Origin: an uncultured Bacteroidota bacterium
GTDB lineage: Bacteria; Bacteroidota; Bacteroidia; Chitinophagales; Saprospiraceae
NCBI GenBank assembly: GCA_903933805.1
Contig: CAIZLM010000236.1
Coordinates: forward strand, 1-48,260
DNA length: 48,260 nt
Direction: 5' to 3'
The notes beneath the pieces are model-generated. The model saw nothing but the letters and a program-made list of their open reading frames with translations. It was not told where the DNA came from and ran no database searches. The number at the start of each line of letters is the position of its first letter. The first letter of the stretch is position 1. Below are positions 1 through 7,812 of this stretch, piece after piece. Made by a program: the position numbers and the translations under genes.

Positions 1-315
1 CGAGGTGCTGTAACGGGCAACCGGAACGACAAGGGTAAATTCAGGTCTCCTACCTTGCGCAATATTGCCATGAGTGCGCCTTATATGCACGATGGGCGTT
101 TTCTTACGCTGGAAGAAGCTGTTGCGCAGTATGCAGACAATGGTTTTGGCGTAGAAAATGAAGATATTTTTATCGGTCAAATGGGTTTTCCCCTGGGCAA
201 TGGCCAGTACTCCGAATTGACGGCGTACCATAAAAATGCACTCGTAAAATTTCTACATACCCTCACGGATACCACGTTTGTCAACAATCCGGACATAAAG
301 AATCCGTTCCATTGA
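1..315 (+). CDS. Di-haem cytochrome c peroxidase (MauG/CcpA family), C-terminal part
   Basis: The frame is open from base 1 to the TGA at 313-315, so the gene begins before the window and only about 104 C-terminal residues are seen. The segment SPTLRNIAMSAPYMHDGRF is the typical C-terminal signature of bacterial di-haem cytochrome c peroxidases and MauG-like proteins, followed by LEEAV and a Tyr/Gly-rich turn. These periplasmic enzymes reduce hydrogen peroxide with electrons from small cytochromes or quinols. The haem-binding CXXCH motifs would lie upstream and are not visible, so the exact subfamily cannot be set. A 13-bp hairpin and a terminator follow the stop. Confidence 0.85.
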   Translation, partial: RGAVTGNRNDKGKFRSPTLRNIAMSAPYMHDGRFLTLEEAVAQYADNGFGVENEDIFIGQMGFPLGNGQYSELTAYHKNALVKFLHTLTDTTFVNNPDIKNPFH

Positions 316-327
316 AAATAGCACCAC

Positions 328-362
328 CGGTGTAGCACAGGCTTTTGATCTGTGCTACACCG
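328..362. repeat. Perfect 13-bp inverted repeat after the peroxidase gene
   Basis: Arms 328-340 and 350-362 are perfectly complementary around a 9-nt loop. No T-run follows, so it is more likely a 3' mRNA-stabilising or processing hairpin than an intrinsic terminator. It lies 12 bp after the peroxidase stop codon. Confidence 0.6.
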
Positions 363-364
363 AT

Positions 365-441
365 GAACTGGTTAGTTGGTCGCTTCTGAGACAAAAAAAT
401 AGGCCTTTTAGGGCCAGACAGCGTGCGACCAAACCAATTAC
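365..441 (-). mobile_element. MITE-like palindromic element, short form, copy 1 (reverse orientation)
   Basis: Short form of the dispersed element, with the CTGAGAC end first and the GGGCCAGACAGCGTG end second, closing with CCAATTAC. The first terminal base pair is damaged (GAACTGG for GTAACTGG) and no target duplication is visible, so this looks like an old copy. It sits between the peroxidase and the protease, both on the plus strand. Confidence 0.8.
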
Positions 442-465
442 TATTCTGGAAATACCCTAATAAAC

Positions 466-492
466 AAGCGGCTCAGGCCGCTTTTCTTTTTT
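466..492 (+). terminator. Intrinsic terminator
   Basis: A GC-rich 7-bp stem (AAGCGGC / GCCGCTT, 466-472 and 477-483) with a TCAG loop is followed by a T-rich tract. It would end transcription from the peroxidase gene before the protease gene. Confidence 0.75.
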
Positions 493-567
493 TTATGGCT
501 TTTTTTCGTCTATTGTAGCTACTTTTACGTAATCTTCCTAAGTTATCCATAATCTAACACGTTACTT

Positions 568-2508
568 ATGCGTTTTAACATCACATTACTGGCCATATTG
601 GTGGTTTTTTCCGCCAAGGCACAAGTCAGCGGGGGCGGTTTTCCGCCCAGTTTTGATCCTGCTTATCAAGCCCTTTTTTCCAACCAAAACACGCCTATTG
701 TCTCACTAGCATCGGTTGACAGAGTTGCACTGATGGCAGAAGACGCCCATTCGCCCCTGCAAACCCGTTTCGCCGCGCCCGTTTCAGCAGATATTTCGAT
801 GCAAAACGCGGGGAAATGGACCACGCTTCCCGATGGTAGTAAGTTGTGGCAATGTGCCCTGCGTTCTCCGGGCGGGCTGGGTCTCACGCTCTTGTTTGAT
901 CAGTTTTTGTTGCCGGACAATGTTAAGTTTTACGCTTATGCTGCCGATCATCAGCGGGTATTGGGGTGTTACACCTCAGAAAGTTGTTTGCCCTCCGGAA
1001 AATTTTTAATCGGTATTGTGCCCGGTGAAACCGTTTATATGGAGTGCGTAATGCCGGCGGATGTTGTGGGAGCAACGCTTGTACACCTCTATCGGGCGGA
1101 TGTAGCGTATGACAGCCATGCGATGAACGGGGCGGATTTTGATTTTGGAGGTTCGTCGCCCTGCAATGTCAACGTGAATTGCCCAACCGGGAACAACTGG
1201 CAAGCAGAGAAAAAAGGCATTGCACGCATCCTTATGGTGTTTCAGGGTGGAGAGGCTTGGTGTAGTGGTACTTTGATCGCCAATACCGCTGGTACTTTTG
1301 ACCCGTATTTGCTCACAGCCCAACACTGCCAACTGCTGTTGCCAAATCCCGAATTTGATCTCTGGCGCTTTGACTTTAATTACGAGGCCCCCGGTTGCAC
1401 CAATCCAGCAACCGAACCTGCTCCAAAATCAGTACTGGGCTGTACGCGGATTTCTTACCGGGCTGAAACAGATTTTATGTTGTTGAAAACCAATCCCATA
1501 CCTGTCAACTACGATGTGTATTTCAATGGCTGGGATCGGGACAACACCACCACCACGCTGTCACCCAATACCGTGATGATCCACCATCCTTTTGGCGATA
1601 TTAAAAAAATAACGGTTGATACCCAGTCGGCAATTATTCATCCAAACCAACTCAATTGGGGGAGCGTTTATGGTATAAGTCCAACCAATACACACTGGAA
1701 AACGGTCCCGGATATTGGCATCCAACAACCGGGCTCTTCCGGAAGCCCGCTTTTTGATGCCAGCAAGCGCATTCGTGGCCAATTGCACGGCGGCAGCGTG
1801 AGCCCATCCAACCCATGCATCATGACGGGTGTTTATTACGGGAGATTCAACCAATCTTGGGATCAAGCAGGCACCAACAGCACCAACCGCCTTCGGGAGT
1901 GGCTGGATCCGGCTGGCACCAATGTGGTGACCCAAAATGGCTATGTGCGCCCTTTGCCGGTTGGATTTAAGGTAAGTGGTACCGTGACCACCCATTGGGG
2001 TATTCCGATGCCCAACACCACCGTGCGGTTGACGGAATCAAGTGGCACATCTGTTGTCGTTGTCACGGACACATTGGGTCGGTTCGTTTTTGAAAATGTA
2101 GCGGGAGGAGGCTCCTATAGTGTTCTGCCCGAGCGGGACATCAACGACCTGAATGGCATCACGACCCTCGACATGGTGCTCATATCAAAGCATATTTTGG
2201 GCATCCAGTCGCTGAATTCTCCTTGGAAGATGATTGCGGCAGACGTCAACAACAGCAAATCCATTACGACTTTCGATATTGTGGAGGCCCGAAAGGTGCT
2301 CTTGGGCATCTATCCGGCAATCCCGGCCACCAGTTCGTGGCGGTTTTTACCGGCAGCCACGGTGTTCTCCGATCCAAACAATCCGTTTAATGGCACGCCT
2401 GCTCCTGAAACTATTACGATTACCAACTTGCAGGCAGATTATTTACAGGCCAATTTTAAGGGGATAAAAATAGCTGATGTCAACAATTCCGCAGATCCGG
2501 GACAGTGA
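568..2508 (+). CDS. Secreted lysyl-endopeptidase-like serine protease with C-terminal dockerin-like module
   Basis: 646 residues. An N-terminal Sec signal peptide (Met-Arg then a hydrophobic stretch ending near AKAQ) directs export. A chymotrypsin-fold (S1) protease domain follows, with the likely triad His253 (LLTAQHC), Asp302 (TDFMLLK) and Ser391 (PGSSGSP). The GSSGSP serine motif and the nearby GQLHGG resemble Achromobacter lysyl endopeptidase, so Lys specificity is plausible but inferred. From about residue 468 comes a carboxypeptidase-regulatory-like beta-sandwich, then two dockerin-like Asp/Asn helices (about 525-580) ending in a KIADVNNSA motif. The same module occurs in the 1150-residue protein at 26228-29680, but here there is no type IX sorting domain after it. 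Stands alone; probably acts in external protein degradation. Confidence 0.85.
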   Translation: MRFNITLLAILVVFSAKAQVSGGGFPPSFDPAYQALFSNQNTPIVSLASVDRVALMAEDAHSPLQTRFAAPVSADISMQNAGKWTTLPDGSKLWQCALRSPGGLGLTLLFDQFLLPDNVKFYAYAADHQRVLGCYTSESCLPSGKFLIGIVPGETVYMECVMPADVVGATLVHLYRADVAYDSHAMNGADFDFGGSSPCNVNVNCPTGNNWQAEKKGIARILMVFQGGEAWCSGTLIANTAGTFDPYLLTAQHCQLLLPNPEFDLWRFDFNYEAPGCTNPATEPAPKSVLGCTRISYRAETDFMLLKTNPIPVNYDVYFNGWDRDNTTTTLSPNTVMIHHPFGDIKKITVDTQSAIIHPNQLNWGSVYGISPTNTHWKTVPDIGIQQPGSSGSPLFDASKRIRGQLHGGSVSPSNPCIMTGVYYGRFNQSWDQAGTNSTNRLREWLDPAGTNVVTQNGYVRPLPVGFKVSGTVTTHWGIPMPNTTVRLTESSGTSVVVVTDTLGRFVFENVAGGGSYSVLPERDINDLNGITTLDMVLISKHILGIQSLNSPWKMIAADVNNSKSITTFDIVEARKVLLGIYPAIPATSSWRFLPAATVFSDPNNPFNGTPAPETITITNLQADYLQANFKGIKIADVNNSADPGQ

Positions 2509-2591
2509 ACACAGTCACTTGGTGGTGTATCATCCCAAGGTTTTTTACCTTAGCGGCTTACAATTGTTTTTGAGACAATCCATAGAATATC

Positions 2592-3842
2592 ATGCCTACA
2601 CCGACTTTTCAGCACAGCGCCAAAGAGCGCTTTTTACACTACGTCACCATTGATACGCAAAGTGACCCGGACAGCCCCACCTGTCCCAGCACAGAAAAAC
2701 AAAAAAATCTTGGCAAAGTGCTGGTAGCAGAACTATTGTCCATGGGTATCAGCGACGCACACCTCGATGAACATGGGTATGTATATGCCACTATTCCGGC
2801 CAATACCGAAAAAAAAGTATCCGTAATTTGTTTCTGCTCGCACATGGATACGTCACCTGACTGTTCGGGTGACGGTGTAAAGCCACTGGTGCACCACAAT
2901 TACCAGGGAGAAGACTTGGTTTTGCCCGACGACAACACTGTGGTGATACGCATGGCAGAACATGAGGATCTACAGCACCAAATGGGCCATGATATTGTTA
3001 CAGCCAGTGGTACCACGCTCTTGGGTGCTGACAACAAAGCAGGTGTGGCAGCCATCATGGATGCGACCAATTTGCTGCTCCAACATCCCCACCTAAAACA
3101 CGGTAAAATTCGTATTTTGTTTACCCCGGATGAGGAAATCGGCCGCGGAGTTGACAAGGTAGATATGAAAAAACTAGGGGCTAAATTTGGCTACACCATT
3201 GATGGTGAGACGGCAGGCAGCCTTGAAAACGAAACCTTCAGTGCGGATGGTGCGGTGATTACCATCCACGGGGTATCGTCACACCCGGGCTTTGCCAAGG
3301 GGAAAATGGAAAATGCCCTGAAAATTGCCGCGCGTATTGTCGCCAAATTCCCCGATAAGTTGAGTCCCGAACACACCGAAAGTAAGCAAGGTTTTATCCA
3401 CCCAGTGCATTTTGAAGGGAACATTGAAAAAGCGACCATCAAATGTATCATCCGGGATTTTACCGAGGCGGGTCTAAAACGTCATGCTAAAACACTTCAA
3501 AACATCGTGGACAACGCAATCAAGCCGTTTCCCAACAGCCGCGCTGAAATCAAAATTTCAGAACAGTACCGGAATATGGGCAAGATGCTTCGTCGTCACC
3601 CGCAGGTCGTCGCCAATGCCCTAGAGGCGCTGCAACGTGCAGGATTCGACCAGCCAAAAATGAGTTCTATTCGGGGTGGTACAGACGGATCCCGGTTGTC
3701 CTTCATGGGGCTCCCCTGTCCCAATCTTTTCGCTGGGGAACATGCGTTTCACTCCAAGCAGGAGTGGGTGTCCATTCAGGACATGGAAAAAGCAGCCGAA
3801 ACCATCGTTCATTTGGCGCAGGTTTGGGAGGAGCGGTCCTAG
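2592..3842 (+). CDS. pepT: Peptidase T (tripeptide aminopeptidase, M20B)
   Basis: 416 residues, the normal length for PepT, a cytoplasmic di-zinc aminopeptidase that releases the N-terminal residue of tripeptides. Visible metal and catalytic residues match the family: His84 and Asp86 in SHMDTSPD, Asp147 in LLGADNKAG, the general base Glu181 and ligand Glu182 in TPDEEIG, Asp204 in DGET, and a His near 387 in EHAFHSKQEW. No signal peptide. The ATG at 2592 precedes the conserved start of the domain. It follows the secreted protease by 83 bp on the same strand, fitting use of peptides released outside the cell, though co-transcription is not shown. Confidence 0.93.
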   Translation: MPTPTFQHSAKERFLHYVTIDTQSDPDSPTCPSTEKQKNLGKVLVAELLSMGISDAHLDEHGYVYATIPANTEKKVSVICFCSHMDTSPDCSGDGVKPLVHHNYQGEDLVLPDDNTVVIRMAEHEDLQHQMGHDIVTASGTTLLGADNKAGVAAIMDATNLLLQHPHLKHGKIRILFTPDEEIGRGVDKVDMKKLGAKFGYTIDGETAGSLENETFSADGAVITIHGVSSHPGFAKGKMENALKIAARIVAKFPDKLSPEHTESKQGFIHPVHFEGNIEKATIKCIIRDFTEAGLKRHAKTLQNIVDNAIKPFPNSRAEIKISEQYRNMGKMLRRHPQVVANALEALQRAGFDQPKMSSIRGGTDGSRLSFMGLPCPNLFAGEHAFHSKQEWVSIQDMEKAAETIVHLAQVWEERS

Positions 3843-4031
3843 CGATTGGTCAATTAAGCGATTAAGAGAATGTGGTTTTTTGGTTAATTCGAATGGTTTA
3901 GGTCTTTTTTTTGTGAAAAAATACGTACCTTTTAGCCTATTTTCTCGTGTTCAGTCAAAGGATGCATGGTTTTGCTTTCGTTTTTCTGTGACGAGCACAC
4001 GCTATTTTCACCTATAAACAAACCATTTGCC

Positions 4032-4445
4032 ATGGACAACGTATTGAAAAACTTGACAGACTCCGCCAAAGATTTTGCAGAGAAAGCTGCCGAAAAGTTG
4101 CATGAATTGAAAGAAACAGCCACCGAAAAAGTGGAGGAGTGGAGCGAAAAAGCGGAACATTTGGCCGCTGACGTAAAACAAGAAGCTGCTGAAAAACTTG
4201 CAGAAGCGCAGGCCGCTGGGGAAAAAATCGCCCAGCACGAAGGCGGTGCCTTGGGTTACTTATCTGAAAAAGCCAGGGAAATTGCGGAAGATGTAAAAGA
4301 AGAGGCCAATGAATTGGCGGAAGAAGGGAAGGATTTCTGGCAAAAAGCAAAAGAATTTGCCGGGGGCAAGGCGCCTGAAAAACCAGAAAGTACCGTGGCA
4401 GAGGAAGACTCAACGGTGCCGCCGAACAACGGAAGCGCTGTTTAG
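4032..4445 (+). CDS. Small amphipathic helical protein (LEA/apolipoprotein-like)
   Basis: 137 residues from the ATG at 4032. An upstream in-frame ATG at 3966 would add a non-conserved stretch with no helical pattern, so the internal start is preferred. Almost the whole chain is Lys/Glu/Ala-rich with an 11-residue-like periodicity (AEKAAEKLHELKETATEKVE and similar), predicting long charged amphipathic helices, then a Pro/Ser/Thr/Asn tail. No signal peptide or membrane span. Such proteins resemble LEA, YtxH or apolipoprotein-type stress proteins that bind membranes or stay disordered until dried; the function here is unknown. Converges with the aldolase gene at 4530. Confidence 0.7.
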   Translation: MDNVLKNLTDSAKDFAEKAAEKLHELKETATEKVEEWSEKAEHLAADVKQEAAEKLAEAQAAGEKIAQHEGGALGYLSEKAREIAEDVKEEANELAEEGKDFWQKAKEFAGGKAPEKPESTVAEEDSTVPPNNGSAV

Positions 4446-4529
4446 CATCCTGAAAATCCACATCCAGTCATTGAAACCTGTAAGATTGTTCAAAGACTGG
4501 ATGTGGCATTTTATCAGGAGCAATGTGGA

Positions 4530-5192
4530 CTATCCGTTCGATTTTTTGTGGTCGGACAGGAATTTTGCCAAGCCAATATCGGTGAGCGGGTGGTTGAGTA
4601 GTCCCAAGATGGCTGAAAGGGGGCAAGTAACCACATCTGCGCCGGCTTTTGCGGCTTGAACGATGTGCAAGGGGGTTCGAATACTGGCAGCGAGAATGGC
4701 TGTTTCGTAGCCTTGTCCGGTGTAAATTTCAAAAATTTCTTTGATCAGCGCAATACCATCCCAGGTGATATCGTCCACACGGCCGACGAAAGGGGAGAGG
4801 TAAGTAGCGCCGGCTTTAGCGGCAAGAATTGCTTGGCCTGCTGAAAACACAAGGGTGCAGTTGGTTCTAATTTCGGCTTCAGAAAAGTGTGCGATGGCTT
4901 TAATGCCGTCGCGGATCATCGGCACTTTCACCACGATGTTGGGGTGAAGCTCGGCGAGTTTTTTCCCTTCAGAGATCATTCCCGCGTAATCAGTGCTGAT
5001 TACTTCAGCGCTGACGTCTTTGCCTGGGCCAAGAATTTCACAGATATCACGGTAGTGTTGTAGAATGGCTTTTTCTCCGGAGATGCCCTCCTTGGCCATG
5101 AGCGATGGATTGGTGGTGACGCCGTCGAGAATACCAAGTTCGGCTGCTTCTCGGATATCGTCAAGGTTGGCAGTATCTATGAAAAATTGCAT
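4530..5192 (-). CDS. tal: Transaldolase / fructose-6-phosphate aldolase-like protein
   Basis: 220 residues, the length of the small transaldolase (type 3B/TalC/FSA) family of TIM-barrel class I aldolases. The opening FFIDTANLDDI, GVTTNPSLMAKEG, the Schiff-base Lys89 in VVKVPM, TNCTLVFSAGQA, SPFVGRVDD and the C-terminal AGADVVTCP are all family signatures. These enzymes move dihydroxyacetone units in the pentose phosphate pathway or cleave fructose 6-phosphate; sequence alone does not separate the two activities. It lies downstream of the SRP RNA on the same strand with a hairpin between them. Confidence 0.92.
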   Translation of the reverse strand: MQFFIDTANLDDIREAAELGILDGVTTNPSLMAKEGISGEKAILQHYRDICEILGPGKDVSAEVISTDYAGMISEGKKLAELHPNIVVKVPMIRDGIKAIAHFSEAEIRTNCTLVFSAGQAILAAKAGATYLSPFVGRVDDITWDGIALIKEIFEIYTGQGYETAILAASIRTPLHIVQAAKAGADVVTCPLSAILGLLNHPLTDIGLAKFLSDHKKSNG

Positions 5193-5221
5193 GATAAATG
5201 TGTGTTTTGAACATTAAGAAA

Positions 5222-5256
5222 ATGTGCCAATGTGCAGGATTAGCACATTGGCACAT
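5222..5256 (-). terminator. Terminator-like hairpin between SRP RNA and tal
   Basis: Perfect 14-bp arms (5222-5235 and 5243-5256) surround a 7-nt loop. On the minus strand the stem is followed by TTTTCTT. It lies 3' of the SRP RNA and 30 bp before the tal start, so it could back up SRP RNA termination or act in the tal leader. Confidence 0.55.
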
Positions 5257-5271
5257 CATTGGGTTGGTAAA

Positions 5272-5360
5272 AAAAGTGCCGAACACACCGCTACGACCAC
5301 ATATCCTTGCTGCATTTCTGCCCTGGGGAGGTTTTGCAGGAGCTGGTCGCCCGGCACGCC
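5272..5360 (-). ncRNA. ffs: Small signal recognition particle RNA (4.5S type)
   Basis: Read on the minus strand, the RNA folds into one long hairpin. Near the ends GUGCCG (5357-5352) pairs with CGGCAC (5281-5276), and CGACCA pairs with UGGUCG further in. The tip carries the SRP domain IV pattern: CCCCAGG, a short GCA/UGC stem closed by a GAAA tetraloop, then AGCAAGG. This CAGG/AGCA internal loop is the Ffh (SRP54) binding site. A run of seven U follows the last pair, and a TATCTTTG promoter box sits just upstream. About 90 nt, right for the small bacterial type. It would act with Ffh and FtsY in membrane protein targeting. Ends are approximate. Confidence 0.85.
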
Positions 5361-5361
5361 A

Positions 5362-5369
5362 CAAAGATA
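5362..5369 (-). promoter_or_regulatory. -7 box (TATCTTTG) of the SRP RNA gene
   Basis: A perfect Bacteroidota TAnnTTTG box on the minus strand, placed so that transcription would begin at or next to the first base of the SRP RNA. A T-rich stretch about 14-20 nt further upstream may serve as the -33 element. Confidence 0.75.
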
Positions 5370-5429
5370 CAAGCAGTATTGGTAAAAAAGGACGATTGTG
5401 TCAGAAAAATTTGATTGGTTGTTAATTGA

Positions 5430-5470
5430 AAAACACCTCGTTTTTGCCGGAGGCAAAAACGAGGTGTTTT
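5430..5470. terminator. Bidirectional intrinsic terminator
   Basis: Perfect 19-bp arms (5430-5448 and 5452-5470) with a GGA loop, flanked by A-runs on one side and T-runs on the other. It would end the ABC-F transcript on the minus strand and keep it out of the SRP RNA promoter. Confidence 0.8.
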
Positions 5471-5481
5471 GTTGTCGTTTT

Positions 5482-5644
5482 GTAAGTGGTTGGGTGGTAC
5501 GCTGTCTGGCCCAAAAAGGCCCATTTTCCGCCATTTTCCGCAGATTTTTTTGACCGTAGCGCTGCTACGGCCTACAAAAATCCGCTTCGTTTGGCAAAAA
5601 ATGGTCACTTTTTTGTCTCAGACGCGACCAAGCCAACCAGTTAC
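5482..5644 (+). mobile_element. MITE-like palindromic element, long form, copy 2, with 8-bp target duplication
   Basis: 163 bp from GTAAGTGG to CCAGTTAC. The flanks are perfect 8-bp direct repeats, GTCGTTTT at 5474-5481 and 5645-5652, the mark of transposition. The middle carries a smaller palindrome around GTAGCGCTGCTAC. It lies between the terminator at 5430-5470 and the 3' end of the ABC-F gene. Confidence 0.9.
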
Positions 5645-5688
5645 GTCGTTTTTTGATTTTTTGAGGCAGCAGAAAACCCCAACAGCAC

Positions 5689-7596
5689 TTAGGCCAGTCG
5701 TTCTACGGCTTTTTCCCAATCGGCATATTCTGTGGCCAGTGTATTTTTCAAAGTGGTGTATTTTTTCAAATGGTCGTTAGAATCGGGTCGGTTGTAAAAC
5801 TCCGGGTCGGCCATTTTGTGTTCATATTGTTTCACTTCTGATTCCAGTTCAGCGATGCGTTTTTCAGCTTTTTGGACGGCGCGTTCGAGTTGTTTTTTTT
5901 CTTCAGAACCCAGAACAGGCACGCCGTTATCGGTTGATTTTTGGCCGCCAGAAGTTTTGGTTCTTTTTTCGACGTCGCGCATGTTGTCGAGACGGCGTTT
6001 TTCGAGAAAATAATTTACATCTCCGAGGTGTTCATAGAGGTGTCCATCCCGGAATTCAATGGTACGGGAAGTCAGTTCGGAAAGGAATTCGCGGTCGTGG
6101 CTTACCACCAAAAGGGTTCCGTTGTATTCGGCAAGTGCTTGTTTCAGGACATCTTTGGAGAGCATGTCTAGGTGATTGGTCGGCTCATCGAGGAGGAGCA
6201 GGTTGAAGGGGCGGAGCAGCATGCAGGCGAGTGCCAGGCGTGCGCGTTCGCCACCGGAGAGCGCCACCACTTTTTTATCGACATCTTCGCCGCTGAACAG
6301 GAATGCGCCGAGAATACTGCGGAGTTTGGTTCTCATTTCCTCCGGAGAGTTCTGCTCCATGGTTTGGAGCAGGGTGAGTTTTGGGTCTAGGTTTTCTGCT
6401 TGGTTTTGGGCGTAATATCCAATGCTGACGTTGTGGCCGAGGGTTACCTTTCCGGAGGAAGCAGTTTCGGCGCCGGTCAGGATTTTTGCCAAGGTCGTTT
6501 TACCTTGACCATTTTGGCCGACAAAAGCCACACGTTCTCCGCGTAGGATTTCGAAGTCAACATGATCCAAGACTTTTATCTGGCCGTATTTTTTGCTCAG
6601 GTGTTCTGCTTTTGCGACAACTTCACCGGATCGTGGGGCATCAGGGAAGCGAATGCGCATGATGGAGGTATCGGTGTCGTCAATTTCGATCCGGTCCATT
6701 TTGTCCAGTTGCTTTTGCATAGACTGGGCCATTTTGGTCTTGGAAGCTTTCGCCATAAAACGCGAGATGGTGCGTTCTTTTTCGGTGATGACACGCTGTT
6801 GGTTTTCGTAGGCCGCAGACATTTGTTCGCGGCGTTCTGTGCTGAGTTCTACGTACCTGGTGTAAGAGGCTTTGTAGTCGTAAATTTTGCCCAGTACGAT
6901 TTCTGCTGTGCGGTTGGTCACGTTGTCGAGGAAACGACGGTCGTGGCTGATCACGATGACCATGCCGGGGTAATTGAAGAGCCAGTCTTCCAGCCAAAGA
7001 ATACTTTCAATGTCAAGGTGATTGGTCGGCTCATCGAGCAGCAGCAAGTCTGGTCGGCGCAGGAGCATTTTGGCCAGTTCGATACGCATTTGCCAACCAC
7101 CGCTGAATTCATCGGTCATTCTATCCATGTCGGAAGCGGCAAAACCTAGTCCACCCAACACCTTTTCAGCGTCCACCTGGCTGGTAGCGCCCCCCAAGTG
7201 GTGGAGGTGTTCGGTCACATCGCCCATCTGTTCGATGAGTTTGTTGTAACTTTCAGACTCGTAGTCGTCCCGGGCTGCAAGTTCTTCGCCAATGTGGATG
7301 AGTTCTTGTTCCAGTGCGATAATTTCGGCAAAGGCACTCATGGTTTCATCAATGACTGTTTTGCCCTTGGGCATCAACATATCTTGGTGAAGATACCCAA
7401 GCGTAAAGTGGCTGGGCACCACAACCTCGCCCTCTTGGGGCGTCATTTCTTTGGCGATGATTTTGAGTAGGGTGGATTTTCCGGCGCCATTTCTCCCTAC
7501 GAGACCTACCCGTTCACCGGGTTTTAGGATGAAATTGACACTGTCGAGGAGAATACGGTTGCCGTATTGGATGTAAACGTTGGATAGGCTGAGCAT
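5689..7596 (-). CDS. ABC-F family ATPase (Uup/EttA-like)
   Basis: 635 residues from the ATG at 7596; a longer frame upstream is ruled out because a TACCTTTG promoter box lies at 7605-7612. Two ABC cassettes without membrane spans: Walker A GRNGAGKST and GQNGQGKTT, signature motifs FSGGW and LSGGE, and two copies of LLLLDEPTNHLD. A linker between the cassettes and a C-terminal coiled coil (about the last 80 residues, rich in Lys/Glu) are as in Uup/YbiT-type proteins. ABC-F proteins bind the ribosomal E site and influence translation or antibiotic resistance; housekeeping is likely here. The very short leader suggests near-leaderless translation. Confidence 0.92.
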   Translation of the reverse strand: MLSLSNVYIQYGNRILLDSVNFILKPGERVGLVGRNGAGKSTLLKIIAKEMTPQEGEVVVPSHFTLGYLHQDMLMPKGKTVIDETMSAFAEIIALEQELIHIGEELAARDDYESESYNKLIEQMGDVTEHLHHLGGATSQVDAEKVLGGLGFAASDMDRMTDEFSGGWQMRIELAKMLLRRPDLLLLDEPTNHLDIESILWLEDWLFNYPGMVIVISHDRRFLDNVTNRTAEIVLGKIYDYKASYTRYVELSTERREQMSAAYENQQRVITEKERTISRFMAKASKTKMAQSMQKQLDKMDRIEIDDTDTSIMRIRFPDAPRSGEVVAKAEHLSKKYGQIKVLDHVDFEILRGERVAFVGQNGQGKTTLAKILTGAETASSGKVTLGHNVSIGYYAQNQAENLDPKLTLLQTMEQNSPEEMRTKLRSILGAFLFSGEDVDKKVVALSGGERARLALACMLLRPFNLLLLDEPTNHLDMLSKDVLKQALAEYNGTLLVVSHDREFLSELTSRTIEFRDGHLYEHLGDVNYFLEKRRLDNMRDVEKRTKTSGGQKSTDNGVPVLGSEEKKQLERAVQKAEKRIAELESEVKQYEHKMADPEFYNRPDSNDHLKKYTTLKNTLATEYADWEKAVERLA

Positions 7597-7604
7597 AACG
7601 GCCG

Positions 7605-7612
7605 CAAAGGTA
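7605..7612 (-). promoter_or_regulatory. -7 box (TACCTTTG) of the ABC-F gene
   Basis: Perfect TAnnTTTG box on the minus strand, with a TTTG 16 bp further upstream as a possible -33 element. It lies only 8 bp before the ATG, which fixes the ABC-F start at 7596. Confidence 0.65.
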
Positions 7613-7733
7613 CGAAAATCATTGCGACCAAACGTACTATACAACACAATCAACTGTTAACCTATGCAATAGATGGAGAAAAAGTCTGTTTATTGGACCT
7701 TAATAGCCGTTTTACCCAATATTATTATGAAAC

Positions 7734-7812
7734 GTAACTGGTTGGGGAGTACGCTGTCTGGCCCAAAAAGGCCCATTTTTTCGTCTCAGACGCGACCACG
7801 CTAACCAGTTAC
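7734..7812 (+). mobile_element. MITE-like palindromic element, short form, copy 3
   Basis: 79 bp from GTAACTGG to CCAGTTAC, the best-kept short form. Flanks TATGAAAC (7726-7733) and TAGGAAAT (7813-7820) agree at 6 of 8 positions, as for a worn target duplication. Its last base is the first base of the triplet complementary to the symporter stop codon, so the insertion defines the 3' end of that gene. Confidence 0.88.

Noticed and set aside
4012-4461. Minus-strand ORFs opposite the amphipathic protein
   Set aside because: They arise from the Lys/Glu/Ala-rich composition of the plus-strand gene and show no protein-like pattern.
6562-7149. 195-codon plus-strand ORF opposite the ABC-F gene
   Set aside because: Its reading frame is the shadow of conserved ATPase motifs on the minus strand; no export signal or domain.
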